Both the position numbers and the translations under genes were made by a program. Positions 1 to 11,420 of a stretch of DNA of 64,000 nt are shown here, in pieces (position 1 is the first letter of the stretch; the number at the start of each line of letters is the position of its first letter). Source of the stretch: Toxorhynchites rutilus septentrionalis. Lineage: Eukaryota; Arthropoda; Insecta; Diptera; Culicidae. Below the pieces are notes generated by a model that was not told where the DNA came from, searched no databases, and was given only the letters and a program-made list of their open reading frames with translations. The stretch lies in NCBI RefSeq assembly GCF_029784135.1, contig NC_073745.1, forward strand, positions 110,853,216-110,917,215, in the 5' to 3' direction.

Positions 1-1149
1 TGGACCGTTTATGCGCCTAAGTTCTAACTGAACGCGCAAAAAGTGACCTCCGGGGCCGTAAGTCATGCGCGCGCTCATTACAGCGTTCTGGAGCGTTCAG
101 CGATAGCACAAAAGAACACGCGTGTGACTTCGTGCCACTCAACCGCAACCGCGACGACCACGCGGAGTGGACACAAAGGACATTCACACTGGTAGCCAGG
201 GAACCATGAACACACAATCCCAATTACACCGTTTGATCCGTGCGCTCGGGGGAGGTTTATTAATTCCCATTGTTGACGCTGCCGGTAATTACTCTTGCGG
301 TATGATGTATGGGTCGCTCTTTAGAAGGCTAATTATAGCTTAACTGCCGCTGACTCCAAAGTGGCCGATCGGGCTCATACTGGCGGCGTGTGCATTTTTC
401 TCTCTCAGGTGTTGCAGCTAATGCGGCCCGTTTCGATGCACTGACTGAGCAGCTCACGAAAGCCGGATGCAGCAGATTACTCATCGTTTCGTAGCCCCGG
501 ATGGTGTCAATCCTGATCCGTAACTCGTCTAGATTTGGTTTGACCAAGATTTAAAAACATTGTTGTAAACTGGAAAATTCCCGCTCCTCTTTCTGGTGAA
601 CCCGATTTGATTACCATCATTTATCAACACTCTCGCCGTCGATCGGTTCGTCACATCTTGCGGCAGTCAGCGCGCTCATCTTTATATGTGCATTCAGTGT
701 TGCCAATGTTACAGTTTAAACTGTATTCTTCCGGTTTTTTCCTCGATCCAGTCAAACAGTTACATTTTAAAATATTCCACTTCTTAAAAAATATTTTCCA
801 GTTTTATCCAGGTTTTTTTTCATGTGTGTGCTTTGGTTTTACCAATTTTATATGAAATAAATTCACAATGTATAAACAATTAATGGGAGATGGAAAACGC
901 AGTAATTGGCAGGATTTTTCTGTGCTCAGAACTTATCGCACATCGCTCCAGTATGGAGATTAATAAAAAGTTAATCAGTTCCAGTGTTACAAAATCACTC
1001 AAATGTTTTCTGCAATTGTTTTACGGCTAGAAGGTTTCTGAAAAGCATAAAACCGTTTTCACATATCTTTCCTTGTATTATGTAATAAAAGCCAGAACGA
1101 ACACAATCATTTCAATCTTTCTTACTAATAAAATTCATCCACTATGAGG
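1..1149. other. Unassigned sequence, no gene recognised
   Basis: The first ~600 bases are GC-richer than the following DNA and carry short open frames on both strands, none of which I recognise. A sequence at 695 onward (CAGTGTTGCC followed by a short AC-AGTTT palindrome) resembles the ends of the hAT-type MITEs at 39.9 kb, but no matching far end or target duplication was found. It may be an older relative or chance. Confidence 0.3.
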
Positions 1150-2480
1150 AACAATGCCAATCTCGTATATCTGATTCAGTCAATTTTTTCCCATAAGATT
1201 CATCTTGAGTAGCTTGAATTCGTTATCCAAGCGTTGTCTATTACCTACATCAACGTATTGAAGAAGTTGGTGCATTAAATCATTAAGGCTTGGTTAGTTG
1301 ACGACATGTGTTTTTCAAGGCCGAAGTTTTGATAACCGGATCGCTGAAATCAAAACGCTTGGAACTCTGCTTAACGAGTTCAATATAGTAGTCCCGACAA
1401 CTCGTCTGAAGGTCAACTTCCTAGCTGCATCCAATCCTTGTTCAGTTTAATCTACATCGATAATAACGCAAACATCCTCAGGTTTCTTCACAAAGTCTTC
1501 AAATCTTTCACATCAAGGATAGCATCAGCGAATCGTTGCTCGTAACTCTCCAAACATAAGTTACCCAACATGATCAACAATAATGTTCTTGTATCATTAT
1601 AAACAAGAACCTTTCTGAATAAAAAGTGCGATTGAAGTTATTGATGAGCGGTAGAACATAATTTGGGAACAGCATAATCGACTTAGTCATAGGATCGTTT
1701 AAATTAGTAATATACAATTGACGAATTGAGTGTAGTCTTACTTAACTTGAAGTGAAACGAATATTTTAAGTTCTTCGAATCGCTCAAGATTTCGCTTAAC
1801 AACTGCCTCCAACAAAAGCCATCTCGTTGCTGATGGATGATGACTCTTTAACGGCTTAAGATCAACGATTTCCTGTATGGGCTTAAATTCAGCAGAACGT
1901 TTTGGGCTGTTTGACAAATAGCTGTAGATATCAAGCATAAGTTGTTCTACTGGATTTTTTTTTCACAAGCCTACCTAGCACACACAAATGATATGTACAT
2001 TCAATAGCGATCATATCAGAAGCCCCATCAGAGCCAAATCCCATTAACTGTTTCTTATAATCGATTTTATCATGGGAAAATTTCTCAATAATAGCCGCGT
2101 GAAGCGTAACGGGATCAATACGGTCAACCTTAACACTTTGCGGAACGCTCACGAGATTTCTTGTTTTTCGCGTTCCGTCTGTTACGGATGGATCACGAAA
2201 TAACCAGTATTTCTACACTTGAAGGTTAAATCCTTGGCTTCCCAAGAATCTAACAAGACCGACCGAAGCCTCGCCTTCGTCTCATCCACATCGAAGAAAA
2301 CGATCTCATTCGTGAATTCCGAACAAATGAAGCGTTCAAGTTTGCCCCAAAACGTGCGGTCCTCAATGTGTTAATAGCAGTATAAAAATATCTTTTGCAG
2401 ACAAATATTCCTTATCCATTATCCTGACCACTAGGGCCAGAGTTTTATGTCTGCTTAGGTCGGTAGATTCATCTCCTATA
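1150..2480 (-). pseudogene. Decayed hAT transposase (ZNF862/DUF4371-like)
   Basis: Read on the minus strand, two open stretches resemble hAT transposases of the DUF4371/ZNF862-like type. One (2152-1931) contains GFGSDGASDMI, where hAT proteins have an acidic residue followed by GASVM, and then a degraded histidine/cysteine segment (ECTYHLCVLGRL). The next (1938-1738) contains YSYLSNSPKRSAEFKPIQ and ATRWLLLEAVVKRNLERFE, the conserved STRWLS-type block. Further weak matches continue to about 1150 (for example RLDNEFKLLKMNL, the C-terminal dimerisation-like part). Stops and frameshifts separate the pieces, so this is not functional. Family assignment rests on my recognition of these motifs; a profile search against the hAT families would settle it. 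Confidence 0.7.
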
Positions 2481-2604
2481 ACATCAAAGTCATTGTTTGT
2501 TTCTCGGGCGCTCTACTAGTTCATCATGTTGAGTAATTGTTATGATAGAAGCTGTTTTTGTTCTCCCAAATTGGATTAAGAAAAAAACTGTAAATTTTGT
2601 ATCT

Positions 2605-2702
2605 CTGCAGAAAATCTGTAATTCTGTATATATAGATTCTGTATCTGAAATTAGGCGAAAAATCGGTAAAATACAGAATATTCTGTATATGTGGTAACCC
2701 TG
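2605..2702 (-). repeat. hAT-type terminal region (TIR at 2691-2702)
   Basis: This 98-bp block is nearly identical to the right end of the hAT-type MITE at 41592-41689: both contain repeated CTGTA/ATACAG words and finish in GTGGYAACCCTG. It lies at the 5' side of the minus-strand hAT transposase relic, where a terminus of that element would be expected. I infer that the relic at 1.2-2.5 kb is the coding relative of the MITE at 39.9-41.7 kb. The opposite end and target duplication (next bases CTCATAAA) were not found. Confidence 0.6.
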
Positions 2703-3118
2703 CTCATAAATATAATGGCAAAAAGTCTGATAACCGATTTGTGAACAGCGGCACAAATCAATACGACTGTAAACAAAAATATTGGATTCAAAATTCCTGG
2801 GAGTCTTTAGTTCGGCAACAAAAATGCCTCGAAAATTCATGACCACCCATACAGGTTACGAAAAAAAAATCATTTCACGGGGAGCAATCGGGAGGGACAA
2901 AAATAAACGAGAATATGAAACCCAAGTAACATTGCTTCCGTTTACATCAGTGAGACATTAGTTTCTCAAATGATATGATTGATTAAAGCTTTATTTCCCC
3001 ATTTTAAGAACTACATATAAATACTTCACGAGGCTTCGAAACATTCGAATAGATTATGAAAACATTTTCGATAAATCAAAACCTCCGATCTCCTTAAAAT
3101 AAAACGATTTAACAGGAT
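2703..3118. other. AT-rich spacer, nothing recognised
   Basis: AT-rich sequence without convincing coding potential, inverted termini or structural RNA signals. Confidence 0.3.
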
Positions 3119-4766
3119 TCAGTTTTCTTTCAGTATATATTTTTGAAAAATATTACTGGCACCCCTGCAGCTGTGCATCTCTTTATGCATCCCACGAAAC
3201 GGCACACTCATTCTCATTCTCACCGCCAGAAGCGAGACACAATAACGCAAACGACCGAAGGTGACGGTGGCGGTGGCAAGTAACAACATGAAGGTAAACA
3301 TAACATTGGGTGGGTGCAGTAACTGACTGAACTGAACCGAAAGAAGCCAGAAGTCCTGGATCGCTTGTGAAGGGCGCGGGTCAAGTTCAGTGAAGTGGGG
3401 AGGGTGGCGCTTTTCTGGAGCGGGAAGGCGCGCGGAGCTGTCGAACAAGGGCACTCTTATAGCAGCTATCGAGGTTGTCGTCTGGACTTTTGGCTTCCTT
3501 TTTTGTACACGATAGTAGCATCAGAAGCAGCAGCAGCCAGAAGCAACCGAATACCGGCAAAAATGGGGGCGGTGGGGGGGGAGAAAAATCGTTCAGCACT
3601 TGGCTGAGTGGGATGGGGAGAAAATGAAAGAAGATCGGTATTGATCATGAGGATTAGGTCGGATTTTCGGGTGGTTGGGTGTGGGAGAAGACGAGAGCCG
3701 GCTGGCTCGGGTTAGTGGGCATAAAAGCGAACGCGAAGGCGTTAAATAGGTTCATTTCCCACGGTTTGTTAATCGCGAGCCAATACGGTACCTCTTTCAC
3801 TTGGGTGTTGCTGCTGGTGCTCCTGCCGAGGCAAGTAAAAAAAAAAAACTAGAACTAGTTACAACACGGCTCGTAAGCATCGAATATAGGATGGTGCGGC
3901 AGCGCGAGAAATTATCTTGGTTTGCTGGCGCACTGTCTGGCTGTCTTTGCAAGGAGCAAGCAGGGCGCACTCACAGCGGTTCACGATCCGATTTAATTAA
4001 GAACAGAGTACGCTATTAATGAGTGAGACCACGCGAAACGCATCGGCCTCCTGCTGGGCTGAACCCCTCTTTAGAACTCCAACAGCCAACAGCTGGGAGA
4101 AAGAGCCCGGAAAAGTGGGGCCGACCCAAGCTTAACTCTTACGACATGATTATGAGATTGCGATTGCGTGCCTTTAATTGTTCGCCATTAATATTTCTAT
4201 TTGTGCAGCAAACTAGGCACATGTTAATCGCTTCTTTAGCCCCGCCGCTCGCGAAGAATGCTGCGCCGAATGGAGGCGCGCGTGATTGATTGAAACTGTC
4301 TGTCGCTGGTATTTATCACGCTGCGAGAGCGCCTTTGTGCGGCTCGTCGCTTGCTGCCAGTCACCCAAGTCACTCGCTGTGTTAAATCGATTTCTGTCCG
4401 TTTCCAAACACCCAAATCACCCAATATCAGATATCAGCGTTTTCGTGAAACTCATCAAAATTTTCAGCCAACCAACCATCCGCGCGGGGTGTCAATTTTC
4501 TCGCCGTCTTCGGGAAACAAATTGGTAGGCTAAATTCCTCGCGCAGGCCCAGGCGCGAGATGCGATTCCACGCGGAACACGCGGAGTATATCACACGGGG
4601 TGGGTATCATTAATCAAGCCATTTGCTTCATAGCGAGCTCGGAGGAAAATCCAATGATTTCGATACTCTCTGCTGCCGTCGTCGTCGCTGTCCATCTCGT
4701 TACCAATTGGGTGCGAGATTTCGATCAAAGATGATTTCCACAATTGCAATTGGGACATTACGCGTA
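3119..4766. other. GC-richer low-repeat block, possible promoter/5' region
   Basis: This block is noticeably richer in G+C and CpG than its surroundings, and I found no similarity to the repeats elsewhere in the window. It has poly-purine tracts, a G-run near 3570, and a TATA-like ATAAAAG at about 3721, about 30 bases upstream of a TCATT initiator-like word. Open frames on both strands are short and unrecognised. It may be a host promoter, UTR or conserved noncoding sequence. I cannot place an exon or a start codon. Confidence 0.35.
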
Positions 4767-5115
4767 AGGCAGCTCGCACACCGTAGCAATAAGCAACTAG
4801 CAAACTGCAATACGCAATATGCAACAGGCAACATATTTTGTTGTTCTTCGCATACCAGAGCAATGAAAACCCCTGACATTATGCAATAATCGGCTTAATG
4901 TACGAAACTTGTCAAAATATGGGCAATAAGTTGCTCTTCAACCGACACACCGTGTTGCTAGCGACATGTGTTGCTCTGTAAAGGCGACAGCGATATCGTA
5001 TTGCGTCGGTGTGCGAGATCAACAAAAATTAAATGTAAAAATCCATTGGCGATAATATTGCTTATTGCATGTTGACAGTTGCAAGTTGCTTATTGCTTCG
5101 GTGTGCGAGCCGCCT
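4767..5115. mobile_element. MITE with 37-bp terminal inverted repeats
   Basis: The ends are inverted copies: AGGCAGCTCGCACACCG on the left and AGGCGGCTCGCACACCG on the right (reverse strand). Both are followed by AAGCAATAAGCAACT-type sequence, about 37 bp with three mismatches. The 349-bp interior repeats the words GTTGCT/AGCAAT and CGCACACCG and codes for nothing. No clear target duplication could be defined (flanks TA and AA). A short nonautonomous DNA transposon is the simplest reading; the superfamily is unknown. Confidence 0.75.
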
Positions 5116-5117
5116 AA

Positions 5118-5717
5118 GTGAACTGAATGGGGGAACTTTCTCCGAGGGTGCTTTTCGCGGCCCAGCTTAGGTAGAGAAAATTGAAGCAAAATATAAAAAA
5201 ACAATAAAAGCACTTTTTTCAGGGAAAGTAACAATCCGTAGTGGATGATTGAAAATGAAGAACTAATTAAAACGACGTAGGTTTGAATTTATCGGTCAAA
5301 TTGAATTTCTACATTTGAATATGCTTTTTGTTTGAGTATTTGATTTATCGGCTTTCATTCGACGGACTGGAAAATTTTACTGAAACACACTCTATGTTGA
5401 GTCTTTCTCAGACATTAAACAAGATATATTCACCTAAACGCTGGATTTTTGGGTCTCGAAAAAAATCTTTTGAAAAAAATTGATAGAAATGCAGTTCACA
5501 GGAAAGCAGTTTCCATTCGAGAGATCACTCCACACTACAGATGCAACTTGAAAATCTATTTCTGAAGCATCGGGATAAAGTAAACATCATCTAATGCTCC
5601 TTAAAACATCCCTAACAATATTGAAATTAATTCGAAATCATTTATTGATTACAACAAATATCTATCGGTCAAAAATTACACAAGTAATTTTCTGAGACAA
5701 ATAGAAAACGTCGTATA
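5118..5717. other. AT-rich spacer
   Basis: AT-rich DNA with no supported gene, RNA or repeat apart from the TA at 5716-5717 that serves as target site for the next element. Confidence 0.3.
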
Positions 5718-5936
5718 CAGGTCGGACTCGATTATAATGTATAGTAGACCTTTTTTTTTCAACAATTATTTTCAAATCCTATACATAATCGAATCTCAAG
5801 AAAACAATTTTTTCATGAATGTATGAATATCAAACATTAATAGAAAAATAGCTTTTTTTGTGATTCGATTATGTATTGGATTCGAAAATTAATGTTGAAA
5901 GTGAAATTGCGATTATATATAATCGAGTCCGACCTG
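5718..5936. mobile_element. Short MITE, CAGGTCGGACTCGATTATA family
   Basis: A 219-bp element flanked by TA on both sides. It starts CAGGTCGGACTCGATTATA and ends with the inverted copy TATAATCGAGTCCGACCTG. The same termini occur at 8877, 17523, 18609, 49936-50723 and 61261-62156, so this is a short member of a dispersed family. TA duplication and a CAGG start point to a Tc1/mariner/pogo-type element (inference). The interior is AT-rich and noncoding. Confidence 0.85.
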
Positions 5937-5939
5937 TAT

Positions 5940-7704
5940 TTGTTTCTTATTGAAAAAAAAATAAGAAATTTTCCTCAAAATTTCGCCATTAGAGTACATA
6001 ATTCAGAGTTAGAGTGGTCTGAAAAAATGACTGTATTGCTAGAAGTCCATTTTAGAAAGTTTGTAACTTTTAAACTGTTCAACCGATCTGCGATTATTTT
6101 ATAGACAAATGAATCGTTAGTTGTAGAATTGTCAAAAAAAAACTGGCAAATGCCTTCTTTTAGACAAAAAGCTCTGAAATGTTTGTTTTTTTTTTGACCT
6201 GACCGTCAAGACCTGAGAGACTCAAGCTTTTGAATCATTTTTAGAAAGATGAGACTTTTCGTTTTTGAGATATATTATTTTTCCCTATTTCTATGCTGAT
6301 TTCGAAAACTATTCTCATTTTTAAACATTTGTAACTTTCAAACCACTTGATTGTTTTACAATATTTTTACCATAATTGAAAGGTATTTGTAGGAGTTTCC
6401 TGGAAAAAAAATCCTGATATGTTATGTAAGAAAGTCTCAGCCTAAAAAATAATAAAAAGAAAGGGTCTCTTTTTTTTCTCGACACGTAAGAAATCATTTG
6501 ATCTAGTTTTTAATTATTTTTCGTCTTGGCGTAGACATTCGTGTCACAGTTGACAATTTATTCTAATAAGCTCATACAAATGCCTTTCATTTGATGTAAA
6601 CATATTGAACGTGCTGGAGGTCTCCAAAAAGTCGTAACACGTTTGTTTGTCTACATAAGTTGTTTATATTTCCAAGAAAATGAAATAACTCGGCACAATT
6701 ATAATTTACTTACAGCAAGTTTATATTTTTACAGTAACAACACGAAGAATGTTACTTCCGTACGGATCAAAGTAAACGATAAAATTTCTTTAGAAGTAGT
6801 TGCATAAGAGTGTCCAGAATTAAAAGCCAAAGTGTCCGGAATCCAAAACATGAATAAAGAAGTGTCCGGATTTAAAATCACGACACAAGGAAGAAATTTT
6901 ACTAATTTTGAACATGTATAACATGATTTTGTGGAATTCTGTGATTTATAACTTACATGATAGCCTTCCAATTCTATAGGAATGGTATTTTTTAATTCTA
7001 TGATTTGGCAACAATTAAGTGTCAGTCCGGATCTAGATCCAGTGGAGAATCGTTGTGCGATTGATTTATGCTAGGAATAAGTAATATGACAGCATTGATG
7101 AGCTTAAAGTGGTAATTTCGGAGGCGTGTAAAGATTTTGAAACGAAAAAGGTGTATAAAAAACTTGGTTGAAAGTATGTTTAAATGAATTACTTAATTTT
7201 ATTACTTAATTAATGATTTATTACTTAATTAATGATCAAAATACTATTGAAAAAATTACTAAAATAAATCATATGAATTCGAATTTCAAGTACGGTTTTA
7301 AAACAAATTGTCACTGAATTCCATAGAAAGGCCAAAAAATTTTCATTATTCCAAGAATTTTATTATCACATTGTATTTACAATAAATTGTGTCACAACAG
7401 TTTATACACCCCTATACAATCACAGTTTATTATCGGTAATGAACAATCGATCAGAAATAAAAAAGTGCTCTGATTTGGGTGGTAAGCGCCGTTGTAAAGA
7501 CAATTTGTAAATATGTAAAATTTAATATAATTCTTTTGATGATTCATTTCATTTCATTCATTCAATAGCTTTCATTTATCATAGTATTCAAATTGATCAT
7601 AATAATGTCAGATTATAATGCCAACGTCTTCACAAATCGAATTGTTCTTCGAATACATTCCATATTTTGTAATTTATTCAATAATAATTGTTTTCAGCTG
7701 TATC
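5940..7704. other. AT-rich spacer, no gene
   Basis: Long AT-rich stretch with many oligo-T runs. A short direct duplication lies at about 7195-7235 (TTACTTAATTAATGAT twice). No open frame resembles a known protein, and I saw no tRNA or clear terminal repeat pair. Confidence 0.3.
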
Positions 7705-8293
7705 AAGGGAGTATTCTAGTCTAGAAACTTGAAAAAAATAAAAAAAAAATCCTTCAAATTTCTGTAGTTTAGGCATTCAAGAATATACCATAGAAATGAC
7801 TTATCGAAAATCCTATTATTTACCGAGTTAGAGCCATTCTAGTGATGCGGTATCTAACCTGTTGCGGCCATAACAATGCACTGCAAACGCGTTTTTCTCG
7901 AAACTAGTTTTTTTTTTCAACGATATCTCAAGTTCCACTGAACCGATTAATGTCGAAATTATATGGATACAATCATCAAACATCTCTCTATCGCATGAAT
8001 CTCTTAAAAATAATATTTTTTAAATTTTACTATTTTTTAAAAATCGGGAAACGTTAGAAAAAACGCTTTAAACCACATTTTGTTTTTCAAACGGCCGCCA
8101 TTTTTCCAAAAAAACATGTTTTTGACTTGTCCGAGGTTCATGCGACATCTTCACTGATTCAGAATCTGTCACATTTTTTTTTGTTTCAGGTGGGAAGGGC
8201 TGAAATCGTGTGTAAAGATATTCTTTGTTTTATTTTTAAAAAGCTCGAATAAACGTCCAAAATTCGTGTCTCTGCACTAGAATACCCCCTTAA
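7705..8293. mobile_element. MITE, (A)AGGGRGTATTCTAGT ends
   Basis: The left end AAGGGAGTATTCTAGT is matched in inverted orientation by ACTAGAATACCCCCTT at the right end. About 590 bp lie between, noncoding. The right-end block (CGTCCA..ATTCGTGTCT..CACTAGAATAC) recurs at about 38155-38197 beside a left-end remnant, showing a dispersed family. A target duplication is not evident. Confidence 0.7.
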
Positions 8294-8876
8294 GCATATA
8301 TGTTTTGCAAAGATAGGAATATTTAATTATGGTTTATTAATTATAAGTAGATGTAGAAAAAAAGATCTGTATGTAAGTCTCTCCATATAAATAAATAAAT
8401 AATAAGTTCCTAATTTATTCCAATTATATACGATGTTGAGCAATAACACAATTTCCTACCATTTCACCAATTTCTATCTTAATTTTAGAGTTTTTGTCTG
8501 AAAATCAAATTAATCATGCCAATCAATCCATTCTTATTGAATCCGGAAAACCACCTGGGTATTTTCGAATTTCTGGAATCTGGAATGAAATCTCTGCCGA
8601 GCCCAATATATCCAATAATGCATCTGATAAGAACATCGAGGTGGTTAATATATCCCATAAAAACGATTGAAAAACAAATACTCACATTCAAAATAGAACG
8701 ATGCACGATTTGGTGAGAGTGGAATCAATAACGCTATTATTAGAACAACATTTAATTTGTCTTTTTCTTGGTAATGATTTATTCTTAGTCACAGTTGTTT
8801 TATTACCATAAATCAATTTTATTTGCGTTCATTAATCGTTCGGATAAAATACACTTACTGCAATACCGATTATATA
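8294..8876. other. AT-rich spacer
   Basis: AT-rich DNA; two complementary open frames of about 70 codons at 8485-8716 look like chance. Nothing else is recognised. Confidence 0.3.
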
Positions 8877-9190
8877 CAGGGCGGACTCGATTATATACTC
8901 TGATTTTTTTTCACTGTATATAATCGAACCCTGTATATGATCGAGTCATATAAAAGAATAATTTGATTTTTGATTCGTTCCCTTAAAGTCAGAAAATACC
9001 TTTCTTACATGAAAAAAATAAATTTATCCAGTTTCTCTTAAGAAGTGATATATAATGTAATAATGTATATTCCATCTCCAGGTGTTTATTTGAAACGAAG
9101 TTACAGCCTTTGAAAACTGCTAAAAATGTTGATGTTGCACCTCGAACCTCTATTTTGTGTGTATTTGATAGAGCACAAAAGAAAATAGAC
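8877..9190 (+). mobile_element. Partial copy of the ~0.9-kb CAGG-ended MITE
   Basis: Starts CAGGGCGGACTCGATTATATAC after a TA, followed by an inverted inner terminus and then the block CCCTTAAAGTCAGAAAA-TACC that also lies inside the full copies at 61.3 and 49.9 kb. The right half is divergent and I cannot find the right end, so this is a truncated or diverged copy; the end coordinate is approximate. Confidence 0.65.
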
Positions 9191-10090
9191 ATGTTTATTG
9201 ATTGAATTCGATGGATGAAGACAGAAAAAAAAGTTATTTTTGAGATGAAAGACTTAAAGCATTTAAGCGACGAACCTCATTCGCTTTTTCGAGAGCATTG
9301 GAAAAATGGTTAAAAAAAATAAGAATTAAAGAGTCGCTTTCAAGAAATGACCGCGTAGTCAAACGTAGGATTACGTTACGATACTAGTTTCATGTTGATA
9401 TTAAATATCTTTGAATAAGATTCGCCGCAGTCGCATTCGATCACTTGTTAGGGAAACGCTTTACGGTTATCGCAAATGTATGGAAAATTCGTAGCTCTTA
9501 TTTCAATCCTTTTTTAACAAGTTAACTATTGAAAGTTTTACAATTATCTATATTGTGAAAAATTCCCAGGGTGTGTCTAAATCTATTGGTGCGAAAATCT
9601 AGTGAATCCAACAAGGCGCATGTCGCGAACGATATCTAATGTTCAATTTTGGTCCCAAAAATGTTCCCGAAAAACGTCGTCCTACTTGAAAAATAAAAGA
9701 ATCAACGTGACAACTTTCAGCTATTTATAGGCTGGCTGTCGGTAGAAGCATTTGATTTTTAGCAAACTTTCGTTGGTTCAAACAACGCGGAGATTGGTTT
9801 ACCATTCATACAGATTCTTCTGTTACCCGTCATTGGTATTTTATAATATATCCATATCTGTATCCACTAACATCTCCAAATAATTCTTTCCCGGATAGCT
9901 TCTCGTTTCTCATAATTCCAAAATATTTCTTTTCATAATTTTGTACTTTGTTTGGACGACACTCGAGTAATCAAGTAGCTGCAATAATTTGTGAAAAATG
10001 TCATCTCAGTAACACATTATAGTAAAAAGCTGTGTATCATGTGGCGCATGATTTTCTGCTGGCACAACAATAATTGCAAGTACTAATTAA
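9191..10090. other. AT-rich spacer
   Basis: No supported feature. Short open frames only. Confidence 0.3.
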
Positions 10091-10785
10091 GGGGGTGGTA
10101 CACTATGAACATCATAAAAACTATGTGATTTTCGTGATTTTTTTCAACGAGAAATTAAATTACTATGATTAATCTGATATCACAGTCTTATCAGGTATAT
10201 ATTACTAAATATCCACAACCGGTTTGTTGAACCCTTGCAACCAAAACCTTGTAAACTGGTGGGAGTTCTACAAGTTTTTCTAGTGGACCAATTACAATCA
10301 ATGATTATTTTTACGTAAAGTTGGATATATTTCCTGTCATCGTACGTAGGATTTTTTCAAAATATTGATTTTAGACGAAATGGCGACATTTTTTGTAAAG
10401 AAAATTGCGGGTTTTTGCCTCAAAAATCGAGACAAAAACATTCACCGAAACTTTATTTTTCAAAACATGAATTAAATCCTACGTACGATGACAGGAAGTT
10501 TAGTGGAGAATAAAAAAAAAACCTATTTCAACAAAATCGAATGTACCGTTCCGGAGGTAGAACTCCCACCAGTTTGCAAAACTTAGTTTCGAGGAAAAAA
10601 CGCGTTTTAAATCTTGGACCCGCGCTCCTTACGCAAAGACTTAGGTCCACTAATTGGCTTGTAACTTTGGAACGGAGCATCGGACAAACAAGCATAATAT
10701 AGTAAAGTAGACATCTCAGAGAACATTTTAGGCTAGAAATATTTTTTTTTAAACTTTTTTCAAGTTTCCATAGTGTACTACCCCC
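10091..10785. mobile_element. Fold-back MITE of 695 bp
   Basis: Ends GGGGGTGGTACACTATG and (inverted) GGGGGTAGTACACTATG, 17 bp with one mismatch. Further inverted pairs lie inside: about 10250-10272 with 10555-10580 (AACTGGTGGGAGTTCTAC against its complement), and about 10333-10352 with 10479-10498 (CCTGTCATCGTACGTAGGAT against its complement). Much of the element can therefore fold into one long hairpin. It is noncoding. No target duplication is clear, so the superfamily is open. Confidence 0.75.
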
Positions 10786-11420
10786 GTAAGCTAACAGAAG
10801 TCCTAATTTTTGATCCAAACTTTTCTTTGACAACCTTCATTGTAGTATTTCGTAGACTGAAAATTTCTAATATTTTTGAAGTTTATAGTGGGAAATGGTT
10901 CGCAAATCTCTCGCGGGGTGTGTGGTTAGTAGCATAATTAATCAATTCGAATTCGTGGCAGAAGGCTCAAGTTCAATGTTTCTAAGTATTGTTCACTCAA
11001 ACTTTTCACGAGCCATATTCATTTTTTTTCTATATTTCAAACCTCAATTACCCTCATTCGAAAATTCCTAATAAACGCCAGCTTTTGGCTAACACGTGTT
11101 TGGGACAAGTTTAGAAGATTCGAGGATAACATTTTGAAAATCAAATTTGGACACTTCTGTTTGCCCTTGTTGAAACCGCCTCTTCGATATGACGGCCACT
11201 ACGGAACGTGATTCCGTTTAAATGTTTTTTTTTTCTATTTAGCTATGCATTACTCGGTGCTACTAGGACCACTTTTTAAAATTGAAGATCAAGAGAAATT
11301 TTTTAAAGAAGAAAATCTAATGAGTAATGATCATTGATGTTTCTTGTAGTCGACAGGCAACATTAATTTTCACCAACTTTATTCATTTATCAACGTTTAT
11401 TGCACTATGTGTCCCTATTG
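10786..11420. other. AT-rich spacer
   Basis: No gene or repeat recognised. Confidence 0.3.

Noticed and set aside
695..720. Left end of a hAT MITE (CAGTGTTGCC)
   Set aside because: No matching right end or 8-bp duplication with the end at 2702 (TGTGCATT against CTCATAAA).
10091..10785. A microRNA precursor in the hairpin
   Set aside because: The palindrome is several hundred bases long and is better explained by a fold-back transposon.
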